This document shows positions 13,950 through 21,435 of a DNA stretch of 32,993 nt, one piece after another. This stretch comes from Acidobacteriota bacterium (lineage in GTDB: Bacteria; Acidobacteriota; Thermoanaerobaculia; Multivoradales; JAHZIX01). How positions within the stretch are numbered: the stretch's first letter is position 1; each line of letters opens with the position of its first letter. The position numbers and the translations under genes were made by a program. Under the pieces are notes generated by a model. It searched no databases, was not told the origin of the DNA, and worked only from the letters and a program-made list of their open reading frames with translations. Location of the stretch: positions 1-32,993 of the forward strand of contig JAXHTF010000058.1 of the NCBI GenBank assembly GCA_034211275.1. Direction: 5' to 3'.

Positions 13950-16580
13950 CTACTGCCAGGTCCCCGAGGTCGAGGTGTTGCCGCTGGACGGCACGGAGTA
14001 GCTACGGTTGCTGCCGCCCTCCCACAGCACGGCGCCGCTGGAGTTGATGCGGATGAATTTGTATTGGATGGACGAGCCCTGGGAATCGGTGAAGAAGACC
14101 GGGCCGGTCCATTGGTTGGAATTGACGTAGTTGAGCTTGACCGCCTTGTCCGTGTCCCAATTGCCCAGCTCGGCGACGTTGCCCACCACGTAGAGATCCT
14201 CTCCCATGGAGGTGGAGTAGCCGTAGACGGTGAAGTCGACGCGGGTGGGTTGGGCGTCGGAGCAGGAGCGGGCTGCCAGCACCAGGGTGGAGCGAGCCTG
14301 CAGACCCCAGGTGGAGGTGGTCACCTTCCACAGGGGTTGGTTGCTCCAGCTGGTGACGTCGGGGTCGTAGTAGACGTTGCCGGTGCCCTCCGCCCAATCC
14401 GCCGTATCCGCCACCAGGAACCAGCATTTGCTGTTGGGGGCGGTGGGCAGAGTGAAGGTCAGGTCGCTCCAATAGCTGTTGAAGGCGACATAGAGATCCG
14501 GCGCGTCGCTGGAGCCACCGGTCTCGCTGCTGGAGCCGTCGATCAAATAGGCCAGCGTGCGGGAGGTGGACGACCAGTCCGGAGTGTCGGGGCTGGTGCC
14601 GTGCCAGGTCAGGTCCTTGTAGCCGTCGCTGTCGTGGTCCGAGCCACCGATGGCGGCAGCGCGGCGCAGCCCCGGGTGGTCTTTGCGCAGGTCGATGAGC
14701 CGGCGGAAGACCTCGTAGGTTTTGTAGTGGGTGTCCAGGTCGTCCCAATCGAGCCAGCCGCAGTCGTTGTCCGCCATGTAGCCGTTGTTGTTGCCGGATT
14801 GGGAGTTCCGGAACTCGTCGCCGGCGAGGATCATGGGCACGCCGTGGTGCAGCAGCAGATGGCTCGCGAAGTTGCGGATCTGGCGCCGCTGCAGCACCTC
14901 GTCGCCGCCGTGGTCCCAGCTGTCGTTGGAGCTGGAGCCGGAGCCGGGGTCGGCACCGGTGGGGTTGCAAGGGCCCATGCCATTCTGCTTGGAGTTGTAG
15001 CTCACCAGATCGTTGAGGGTGAAGCCGTCGTGGGCGGTGACGAAGTTGATGGACTCCTCGGGCAGCCCGAAGCCGCTCCAGGTGCCGGTGATGGAGGATC
15101 CCAGATCGCCAACCTCGTCGCTGTCGCCTTTGACGAAGCGGCGCAGGTTGTCGCGCCAGAAGCCGTTCCACTCCGACCAGTCGGAAGGGAATTGGCCGAC
15201 GCCGTAACCGGAGGTATCCCACGCTTCCGCCACCATCTTGACGTCCTCGTCGACGCCCAGCTGGGCGATGTCCTGGAGGATCTGGGCGCTGGAGCTGAAC
15301 ACCCGGCCGTCGCTGCCCTCGCGGCCGACGGTGTAGGCGAGGTCGAAGCGGAAGCCGTCGACTCCCATTTCCTCGATCCAATAGGTCAGGCTGTCGAGGA
15401 TCAGGTTCTGCACCGCCGTGCGGCTGGCGTTGAGGTTGTTGCCGGTGCCGGTGGATTCCCAATAGCAGGTCTTGTCGTCCGCCAGGGTGTAGTAGTTCTG
15501 GTTGTCCAGGCCGCGGAAGCTGTAGTACTTCACTGGCGAGCCGGAACAGCCGCCGCCCTCGCCGGTGTGGTTGTAGACCACGTCCAGCCAGACCTCGATG
15601 CCCTCGTCGTGGAGCGCTCGCACCATGTCCTTGAACTCGTCCACCTGACGACCGTCGGTGTAGGAACAGCTGGTGACATCGGTGCACAGATACTCGCGGT
15701 TGGGGGCGAAGAATTGGTTGGTCATGTAGCCCCAATAATTCACCCGGTCGGCGGTGGCGCCCTGGCTGGTGATGGGGTCGTCGAATTGGTTGTACTCGTG
15801 GATCGGCAGCAGCTCCACCGCCGTCACCCCCAGGTCCGCCAGATAGGACGCCTTGGCGGCGAATCCGTCGTAGGTGCCCTGGATGGAGCTACTCAGGGCG
15901 TCGTCCCCCTTGCTGAAGCCCCGCAGATGGACCTCGTAGACGACGGAATCTTTGATGTCGACGTCCGGTCGTACGTCGCCGGACCAGTCGTAGTCGTCGT
16001 CGATGACGATGGACTTGGGCATGTCGCCGGCGGAGTCGACGAAGGCGTAGGTGTCGGTGCCGCCGAGAACGGTGGAGGAGTAGTGGTACTCCATGGTGGA
16101 GGGGTCCTGCACTCGCACGACCTCGCCGGTGACCGCCTTGGCGTAGGGATCCATGAGCAACTTGTTCGGGTTGAAGCGGTTGCCGGAGCTGTCCGCGTGG
16201 GTGACGAAGCCGGTGTCCGAGGCCTTGGCGGTGCCCGGGGTCCAACCGCTCATGTAGCCCCAGTTGGGGCCCCAGGCACGGTAGCCGTAAAGAGTGCCGG
16301 CACCGGCGCCGGAGACCGTGACGGTCCAGATGTGGTTGGTGGTGTCGGTCTTGGTCATCACGTGGGTGGAGCTAGGGGAGGAGGCCGTGGGAGTGGAGAA
16401 GATCCACAGCTCGATGCGGGTGGCATGTTCGGAGAAGACGGCGAATTCCACGCCACCGGTGACCAGAGTGGCCCCCAGGGGCGTCTGGGCCATCGCCGGC
16501 TGAGCGAGGCCGAGGAGGGGGAGGAGGAGCGCTACCAGGGCAAAGGCCGGGGCGCGCCAGGACGAGAAGGACGGATTCAT
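13950..16580 (-). CDS. Secreted isoamylase-type glycogen/starch debranching enzyme (GH13) with C-terminal CBM20
   Basis: I start at ATG 16580 (GGAG 9 bases upstream). The frame is open 59 codons further, but only the shorter form begins with a signal peptide: MNPSFSSWRAPAFALVALLL, cleaved after about Ala31 (QPAMA|Q). The product has 876 residues. An N-terminal early-set module (about 32-170, GVEFAVFSEHATRIELWIF) precedes the GH13 barrel, whose conserved sites are VYEVHLRGFS, LDVVYNHTGEG, DGFRFDLA with nucleophile Asp413, MVAEAWD with acid/base Glu442, and TAHDGF with Asp518. Residues about 779-876 are a CBM20 starch-binding domain (GEDLYVVGNVAELGNWD, then IQYKFIRI). It should hydrolyse alpha-1,6 branch points of glycogen or amylopectin outside the cytoplasm, like Pseudomonas isoamylase and unlike cytoplasmic GlgX. 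It has its own candidate promoter and operator and sits downstream of sfsA. Confidence 0.92.
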   Translation of the reverse strand: MNPSFSSWRAPAFALVALLLPLLGLAQPAMAQTPLGATLVTGGVEFAVFSEHATRIELWIFSTPTASSPSSTHVMTKTDTTNHIWTVTVSGAGAGTLYGYRAWGPNWGYMSGWTPGTAKASDTGFVTHADSSGNRFNPNKLLMDPYAKAVTGEVVRVQDPSTMEYHYSSTVLGGTDTYAFVDSAGDMPKSIVIDDDYDWSGDVRPDVDIKDSVVYEVHLRGFSKGDDALSSSIQGTYDGFAAKASYLADLGVTAVELLPIHEYNQFDDPITSQGATADRVNYWGYMTNQFFAPNREYLCTDVTSCSYTDGRQVDEFKDMVRALHDEGIEVWLDVVYNHTGEGGGCSGSPVKYYSFRGLDNQNYYTLADDKTCYWESTGTGNNLNASRTAVQNLILDSLTYWIEEMGVDGFRFDLAYTVGREGSDGRVFSSSAQILQDIAQLGVDEDVKMVAEAWDTSGYGVGQFPSDWSEWNGFWRDNLRRFVKGDSDEVGDLGSSITGTWSGFGLPEESINFVTAHDGFTLNDLVSYNSKQNGMGPCNPTGADPGSGSSSNDSWDHGGDEVLQRRQIRNFASHLLLHHGVPMILAGDEFRNSQSGNNNGYMADNDCGWLDWDDLDTHYKTYEVFRRLIDLRKDHPGLRRAAAIGGSDHDSDGYKDLTWHGTSPDTPDWSSTSRTLAYLIDGSSSETGGSSDAPDLYVAFNSYWSDLTFTLPTAPNSKCWFLVADTADWAEGTGNVYYDPDVTSWSNQPLWKVTTSTWGLQARSTLVLAARSCSDAQPTRVDFTVYGYSTSMGEDLYVVGNVAELGNWDTDKAVKLNYVNSNQWTGPVFFTDSQGSSIQYKFIRINSSGAVLWEGGSNRSYSVPSSGNTSTSGTWQ

Positions 16581-16692
16581 GACGGAAATCTCCGTGAAGT
16601 TAAGCGCTGCCGGGTGGCGAGCGAGATACGCGAGTCCCACCGGGAACGGTCCAGGATTGGAGACGCACCCATGGGGGGCGCGTAGCCGTTCC

Positions 16693-16698
16693 AGAATA
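16693..16698 (-). promoter_or_regulatory. Candidate -10 element (TATTCT) for the isoamylase gene
   Basis: Read on the minus strand, TATTCT lies 113-118 bases before the ATG. A 17-base spacer puts the -35 region at 16716-16721, inside the palindrome at 16715-16729, where the match to TTGACA is poor. Confidence 0.35.
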
Positions 16699-16714
16699 TG
16701 CTGTGATGGGACCC

Positions 16715-16729
16715 TTAAGAGAGTCTTAA
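16715..16729. promoter_or_regulatory. Perfect palindrome TTAAGA-GAG-TCTTAA, candidate operator
   Basis: This 6-3-6 inverted repeat overlaps the expected -35 region of the isoamylase promoter and lies 45 bp past the sfsA stop. AT-rich half-sites stand out against the GC-rich surroundings. A regulator binding here would block transcription of the isoamylase gene. It lacks a T-run on either strand, so a terminator for sfsA is less likely. Confidence 0.45.
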
Positions 16730-16773
16730 ATCTACCAGTGCCGCAGGGCGTTGGCAAATGCCAGCGAGAGCGG

Positions 16774-17529
16774 CTACTTGCCGGAGCGCCAGCGCTCCAC
16801 CCGCTGCGTGCCGTACTCCCGCAGGCTCACCGGAATGCGGCGGCGGATGAGGATCTCGTCCGGGGTGTGCTCGACCTGCAGGGCGGAGAAGCGGACGCCT
16901 TGGGCCTTGACCTCCCGGGCGGTGGTGGCGAAGGTGGGATCGTGGACGTCGCTGGGGCGAACTTCCTTGACTCCGGGCATCTGGCACATGAAGAGCACTT
17001 CCGCGCGCACCTTGGGGGCGAGCACTGCGGCGAGCTCACGCAGGTGGCTGGTGGCGCGGGCGGAGACGCTGTCGGGGAAGTAGGCGCGGCGGTCGGGGTA
17101 GAGGAGGTGGCAGTTCTTGACCTCCAGATAGAGCTCCCCGCGGCGTCCTTGCAGCCAAAAGTCTACCCGTGAATTCTCGCCGTAGGGCCTCTCCGGCCGC
17201 ACCTCGGTGAAGTGGGAGAGCCAGGGCAGCCGATTCTCTTCCAGTAGCTGCCGCATGAGGCGATTGGGAAAGCCGGTGTTGGCGCCGTAGAGGATGCCGT
17301 CCGCTTCCACCAGCTCCCAGGTGAAGGCCAGCTTGCGCTTGGGATTGTTCGCGCGGCTCAGCCAGACCCGGTTGCCGGGGGCGGTGAGCCCTTCCATGGC
17401 GCCGGTGTTGACGCAGTGGGCCGTCACCACTTCGCCGCCGGCCAGCTCCACGTCTGCCAAGAAGCGTTTGTAGCGCTGGCGCAGGACTCCTTCGATCAGG
17501 GGCTCGGGGCGGGGAATGCGGTGCAGCAC
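16774..17529 (-). CDS. sfsA: SfsA family protein (sugar fermentation stimulation protein homologue)
   Basis: The product has 251 residues, slightly longer than the usual 230-240. Family hallmarks are visible: an OB-like N-terminus (IEGVLRQRYKRFLADVEL), the CVNTGAMEGLTAPG motif, VWLSRANNPKRKL, and a nuclease-like core with SRVDFWLQ, then ELYLEVKNCHLL (the D and E-x-K of a PD-(D/E)xK-type site) and YFPDSVSARATSHLRELAAV. SfsA was named for effects on maltose fermentation in E. coli; its fold suggests nucleic-acid binding, and its exact role is unsettled. The GTG start at 17529 has no strong ribosome binding site, but the conserved N-terminus begins within a few residues of it. The next gene on this strand is the isoamylase, 193 bp away with its own promoter. 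A link through maltodextrin use is only suggested by that order. Confidence 0.93.
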   Translation of the reverse strand: MLHRIPRPEPLIEGVLRQRYKRFLADVELAGGEVVTAHCVNTGAMEGLTAPGNRVWLSRANNPKRKLAFTWELVEADGILYGANTGFPNRLMRQLLEENRLPWLSHFTEVRPERPYGENSRVDFWLQGRRGELYLEVKNCHLLYPDRRAYFPDSVSARATSHLRELAAVLAPKVRAEVLFMCQMPGVKEVRPSDVHDPTFATTAREVKAQGVRFSALQVEHTPDEILIRRRIPVSLREYGTQRVERWRSGK

Positions 17530-17826
17530 GGTGATCGGGCTCGTGGATGGGATCGGGTAGGTCTCGGGAACCGCCGCACCTTACCATCGTCGGCTTCCGC
17601 AGCCGCTGGCCTGTGGAGAGCCGCTCCAAGCATGCTTCGGCGAGAGATTGGGTGATCGGTCTTTGCGACTTTTCGTGGCTTAGCCGTGACGGTCTCCTGA
17701 CGCCTGTGGGCGACAATTCCGCGCATTCCAGACCACGAGTCGACGCGAGACGGAAGCCGATGCTAGAATTCCTTTAAAGGTAATTCATGCTGGGCTAAGT
17801 GCCTAAAAAAAGACAAGGAGGCCGTA
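17530..17826. other. Intergenic region between divergent genes sfsA and the 1029-residue exported protein
   Basis: The region is 297 bp. On the minus strand TGGTAAGGT (17578-17586) is a possible extended -10 for sfsA. On the plus strand the right end holds the promoter and ribosome binding site of the next gene and a palindrome CCTTTAAAGG at 17771-17780. I see no gene in it. Confidence 0.7.
17761..17769 (+). promoter_or_regulatory. Candidate extended -10 promoter (TGCTAGAAT)
   Basis: TG-C-TAGAAT has 5 of 6 matches to the -10 consensus plus the TG extension. A start near 17776 gives a leader of about 50 bases. The palindrome CCTTTAAAGG (17771-17780) would lie on the start site and could be an operator. 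A strong AAGGAGG at 17815-17821 precedes the ATG at 17827. Confidence 0.5.
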
Positions 17827-20800
17827 ATGTGCCTAGGTAGAAGAGCGTATGAATGTCTTTTAGTGCTCTTGTTTATATTGCTGTGCGTAAATCCGGCTGT
17901 GGCGGAGCTGCAGTCGTCTGGATATGGGGTGGTGACAGACTCGAGCTCGGGATTGGTCTGGATGGAGGACGGCTCCTACGTCGTCACCTCCGGACTCAGC
18001 CATAGCGTGGTCTTGTCGCGGGTGCAGGCGTTGAGGGTCCTGCAGGAGCTCAACTCCGGTGCGGTGGACAATCTTGGTTTCAGCGATTGGCGGCTGCCCA
18101 CCCGCAACGAGGTGGATCGTCTTTTCCTGCGAGAGGGAGAGGCGCTGGCGGGCATGCTGGGCACCGATCCCATCGCTCTGCTGGAAGCGCTGATCAGTCC
18201 CGCTGAGCGGAGTCGTGGCGGCGCCGGGACTGCGGATGAGCGGGTGCTGGTGTGGCCGGTGCGCGGTGAGGCCATCGAAGCGGGCTTCGATCAGGTGGTG
18301 ATCTTCGCCACCAACAGCGTCCGCATCAAGAATCGGGGGGCGGTGCTCAGCGGCGAGGTGGTGGTCAACGACGCTAGCGCCGGACCGACCCTGATGGACA
18401 ACTATGAGCTCGGCATGGACCCGCGCTCCGCCGTCGTCGGCGACGTCACCGCCGACAGCGTGTGGCTGAAGAATCGCTCCACGGTGGGCGGTGATGTTTC
18501 GTACAACGACCTCAGGAACCAGGGAACGGTGGGTGGATCCCTGGTGACCCCTCTCAGCCTTCCCGTCTTCAGCATGTTGCCGCAATTCTTCGCCCAGGCC
18601 GCCGGATCGACTCCGGTGTCCGTTCCCGCCAATGGCTTTACCGTGTTGCCCGCGGGCGATTACGGTGCGGTGTCTGTAGGTAAGGATGGAGTGCTCGTGC
18701 TTTCCGGTGGCACCTACAACGTTGCGTCCGTCAGTCTCGACAAGGACGCCCATATGCTCTTCGCCGCCGCCGGTGAGGTGCGCGTCGAAGGCCGCTTCGC
18801 CAGCGGCAAGGACGCGGTGGTGGGGCCCGAGGCGGGCTCCGGCGTCGCCGCCCAGGAGCTAGTGCTCTACGTCGCCGGTATCAATGGTGCCGACGGTGCC
18901 CTCGACTCGACGCCTCTGGCCGCCGAGGTGGGCCACAGCAACGATGTGGATGTGAACTTCTATGTTCCCAACGGCACCTTGCGACTCGGCCACTCCACCG
19001 ATGCCGTCGGCGCCTTCCTGGCCCGCGACGTGCTGGTGGAGAACCAAGCCCAGGTCTCTCTGGACAGCTTTTTCTTCAACCGCCCTCCCGTGGCTGGCGA
19101 TGACAGCGCCACGGTGGACGAGGGCGGGACCGTGGACGTGCTGGACTCCGGCGAATCGTCGGTGCTGGCCAACGATAGCGATCCCAACGGCGATCCGCTG
19201 ACGGTGACCACGGTGCCGGTGAGCGGCCCGGACCATGGCGCGCTGACCTTGGGTGCCGACGGCACCTTCAGCTACACCCACGACGGTAGCGAGACGACGG
19301 AGGACAGCTTCGTTTACGAGGTGTGCGACGACGGCGTTCCCCAGGAGTGCGACACCGCCACGGTGTCCATCACGGTGGTGCCGGTGAACGATCCGCCGGT
19401 GGCGGAGGACGACAGCGCCACCGTGCGCCAGGACGAGACGGTGAGCGTTCTCGATTCCGGCGAGTCCTCGGTGCTGGCCAACGACAGCGACGTCGACAGC
19501 ACCAACTTGACGGTGAACACGACCCCGGTGAGTGGTCCCGACCACGGTGCGCTCACCCTCAATGCCGACGGCACCTTCAGCTATACCCAGGACGGTAGCG
19601 AGACGACGGAGGACAGCTTCGTCTACGAGGTGTGCGACGACGGCACGCCCCAGGAGTGCGATACGGCGACGGTGTTCATCGACATCGAGCTGCCCTTCCC
19701 GCTCACCGTTTCGACCTTCGGCCTCGGCTCCGGGACCGTCACCAGCAGCCCGGCGGGCATCGACTGTGGCGCCACCTGCACCGCCGACTTCTTCGATGGC
19801 ACGGTGGTGACCCTCACCGCTACTCCCGCCGGGACCTCGGTCTTCAGCGGCTTCGGCGGCGATGCGGATTGCGCTGATGGCGTGGTCACCATGGATGCCG
19901 CCAAGAGCTGCACCGCCCGCTTCGACGCCTCCTCCGTTCCCGTCATCCTGACGGTGAGCCTGGCCGGCGACGGCGAGGGCACGGTGAGCAGCAGCCCGGC
20001 GGGCATCGACTGCGGCACCACCTGCACCGCCGGCTTCCCCAACCCGACGCGGGTCGATCTCACCGCCACTCCGGCGCCGGGTTCGTCCTTCGTCGGTTTC
20101 AGCGGGGACGCGGATTGCGCCGACGGCATCATCCGGCTCACCGCCGACGTCACCTGCGTGGCGACCTTCGAGCAGCAGCCGGCTCAGCTGACGGTGTCCA
20201 AGACCGGTCTCGGCACCGGGACCGTCACCAGCAGCCCGGCGGGTATCGACTGCGGTGCCACCTGCAGCGCTACCTTCCCCGGCGGCACCGGTTCGGTGAC
20301 CCTCACCGCGACGCCGGACGCCGGTTCGGTCTTCGGCGGCTTCAGCGGCGACGCGGATTGTGCCGACGGCGTGGTGACGCCGGACGTCGACAAGAGCTGC
20401 TTCGCGCGCTTCAACCTCGAGTCGGTGGACGCCACCGTGACTGTTTCCCTCACCGGCAGCGGCAGCGGTCAGGTGTTTAGCGATCCCTCGGGCATCAGCT
20501 GTCCGGGAACCTGCTCCGCCGACTATCCGGTACCCACTCAGGTCTTCCTCACCGCGGTGGCGGATCCGGGCTCGGTCTTCATCGGCTTCGGCGGCGATGC
20601 GGACTGCGAGGACGGCACGCTGCGGGTGAGCTCCAGCGTCAGCTGCACGGCGGAGTTCGAGGCCGCTCCCTCCACCTTCACCCTCACCATCCTCTTCATC
20701 GGAGGCGGTGACGGGCAGGTGGTGACCAATCCCCCGGACCTCTTCTGCACCGGCGATTGCAGTGGTGACTTCGAGGCCGGCTCCACCGTGGGCATCAACG

Positions 20801-20916
20801 CCCGGCCTTCCGGCGGCTCCTTCGGTGGCTGGGGCGGTGACTGCAGTGGCAGTGGCTTCAGCACCTCGGTGTTGATGGACGCGGACAAGACCTGCACGGT
20901 GACGTTTACTCCGTGA
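17827..20916 (+). CDS. Large exported mosaic protein: DUF1566-like head, beta-helical region, two cadherin-like repeats, five Cys-rich repeats
   Basis: The product has 1029 residues. The signal peptide is residues 1-26 (CVNPAVA|E). Residues about 32-145 resemble DUF1566/Lcl (GLVWMEDGSYVV, then GFSDWRLPTRNEVDRLF), often found in surface proteins. Residues about 150-415 show many short V/G-rich turns (VVIFATNSVRIKNRGAVL, TVGGDVSYN, GTVGGSL) that suggest a beta-helix. Residues 419-620 hold two cadherin/VCBS-like modules of about 100 residues that begin PPVA-DDSATV and contain SGPDHGALTL and DGTFSYT. Residues 624-1029 hold five repeats of about 80 residues related to the bacterial repeat (Flg_new_2/InlB-B-like) family, four with SPAGIDCG-TC or a variant, GFGGDADC and a final SC; four Cys per repeat imply two disulfides each. 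No catalytic site is apparent. It is probably a cell-surface or secreted adhesin-like protein, and no sorting signal was recognised at the C-terminus. Confidence 0.85.
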   Translation: MCLGRRAYECLLVLLFILLCVNPAVAELQSSGYGVVTDSSSGLVWMEDGSYVVTSGLSHSVVLSRVQALRVLQELNSGAVDNLGFSDWRLPTRNEVDRLFLREGEALAGMLGTDPIALLEALISPAERSRGGAGTADERVLVWPVRGEAIEAGFDQVVIFATNSVRIKNRGAVLSGEVVVNDASAGPTLMDNYELGMDPRSAVVGDVTADSVWLKNRSTVGGDVSYNDLRNQGTVGGSLVTPLSLPVFSMLPQFFAQAAGSTPVSVPANGFTVLPAGDYGAVSVGKDGVLVLSGGTYNVASVSLDKDAHMLFAAAGEVRVEGRFASGKDAVVGPEAGSGVAAQELVLYVAGINGADGALDSTPLAAEVGHSNDVDVNFYVPNGTLRLGHSTDAVGAFLARDVLVENQAQVSLDSFFFNRPPVAGDDSATVDEGGTVDVLDSGESSVLANDSDPNGDPLTVTTVPVSGPDHGALTLGADGTFSYTHDGSETTEDSFVYEVCDDGVPQECDTATVSITVVPVNDPPVAEDDSATVRQDETVSVLDSGESSVLANDSDVDSTNLTVNTTPVSGPDHGALTLNADGTFSYTQDGSETTEDSFVYEVCDDGTPQECDTATVFIDIELPFPLTVSTFGLGSGTVTSSPAGIDCGATCTADFFDGTVVTLTATPAGTSVFSGFGGDADCADGVVTMDAAKSCTARFDASSVPVILTVSLAGDGEGTVSSSPAGIDCGTTCTAGFPNPTRVDLTATPAPGSSFVGFSGDADCADGIIRLTADVTCVATFEQQPAQLTVSKTGLGTGTVTSSPAGIDCGATCSATFPGGTGSVTLTATPDAGSVFGGFSGDADCADGVVTPDVDKSCFARFNLESVDATVTVSLTGSGSGQVFSDPSGISCPGTCSADYPVPTQVFLTAVADPGSVFIGFGGDADCEDGTLRVSSSVSCTAEFEAAPSTFTLTILFIGGGDGQVVTNPPDLFCTGDCSGDFEAGSTVGINARPSGGSFGGWGGDCSGSGFSTSVLMDADKTCTVTFTP
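19081..19686 (+). repeat. Two tandem cadherin-like coding repeats
   Basis: Two units of about 300 bp encode nearly the same modules, with shared runs such as LDSGESSVLANDSD and ETTEDSFVYEVCDDG, and are also similar at DNA level. Confidence 0.8.
19696..20913 (+). repeat. Five tandem Cys-rich coding repeats of about 240 bp
   Basis: The segment encoding SSPAGIDCG recurs near 19742, 19990 and 20225 with almost the same DNA. The fourth and fifth units are more diverged (DPSGISCPGTC, NPPDLFCTGDC). Confidence 0.8.
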
Positions 20917-20942
20917 TCATTGGGTACTCCGTGACGATCTGC

Positions 20943-20960
20943 TAGCCGAACCATCGGCTA
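20943..20960 (+). terminator. Hairpin TAGCCGA-ACCA-TCGGCTA
   Basis: A perfect 7-bp stem with a 4-base loop lies 27 bp past the stop codon. There is no T-run; it may stabilise the 3' end of the mRNA. Confidence 0.4.
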
Positions 20961-20973
20961 CCAGAACGATCTG

Positions 20974-21009
20974 AAACCCGGTCGGGTGCTGCGGCGCTCG
21001 GCCGGGTTT
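20974..21009 (+). terminator. Hairpin AAACCCGG...CCGGGTTT, likely terminator
   Basis: AAACCCGG (20974-20981) pairs with CCGGGTTT (21002-21009) around a 20-base GC-rich loop, 58 bp past the stop codon. The stem ends in TTT with a few more T nearby. It is symmetrical enough to work in both directions. Confidence 0.5.
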
Positions 21010-21043
21010 GCTGCTTATTGGGAGAGCCTGGAGGAATAGTCCC

Positions 21044-21179
21044 GCCCCGGGATCAATCCCGGGGCTACCCAGGGCACCGCCGGATGAATCCGGCTCCCAG
21101 AACCTGCTTCACCACATCCTCCCTCAGGAGCCGGCGTAGCTGGCGGAAACTGAGTAGCCCGGGGATTGGATCCCCGGGC
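21044..21179. repeat. REP/BIME-like cluster of three related palindromes
   Basis: Palindrome 1 is GCCCCGGGAT-CA-ATCCCGGGGC (21044-21065). Palindrome 2 is GCCGGAT-GA-ATCCGGC (21079-21094). Palindrome 3 is GCCCGGGGAT-TGG-ATCCCCGGGC (21157-21179). All share the plan AGCC...GGAT-n-ATCC...GGCGG. Copies 1 and 2 match copy 3 when read on the opposite strand, so the cluster contains inverted copies, as in bacterial interspersed mosaic elements. No transposase is near. Confidence 0.6.
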
Positions 21180-21321
21180 GGAGGTGCCGAGACCACTATC
21201 CCTACCTATTGCCCTCGCCCTCTCCGTCACCGCGTTCGCGGGAGTGACGAAATTTAAGGTGCTCGCAAGTCGGGAGCGGTAGCCCTCAAACCGAGCAAAT
21301 TTCAACTCAGGGTGAGGTTCT

Positions 21322-21330
21322 TGCTAGGCT
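21322..21330 (+). promoter_or_regulatory. Candidate extended -10 promoter (TGCTAGGCT)
   Basis: TG-C-TAGGCT fits TGnTAnnnT. A start near 21337 would give a leader of about 100 bases to the ATG at 21436. No -35 was recognised. Confidence 0.35.
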
Positions 21331-21435
21331 TGCCTTTGGCTGAGACTTTCAAATCGGTCCCCCGAAACCATCCACAAATCTACCGACAAGACCTGCTCCA
21401 TTTCCCCTTCCGCCGCCAACACAGGACTCCACGTC

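Larger units (their letters stand above)
20917..21435. other. 519-bp intergenic region without a gene
   Basis: It holds hairpins after the upstream gene, a cluster of three related palindromes (21044-21179), and a candidate promoter for the next gene. I see no credible coding frame and no tRNA-like fold. Confidence 0.75.

Noticed and set aside
13797-16685. 962-codon open frame on the plus strand
   Set aside because: It lies opposite the isoamylase gene, whose catalytic motifs and signal peptide are clear; the plus-strand translation is low-complexity V/G/A text with no domain, a GC-driven shadow.
19696-20913. Regularly spaced repeats that might suggest a CRISPR-like array
   Set aside because: The units are about 240 bp, in frame and encode conserved Cys-rich modules; there are no short identical repeats with unique spacers.
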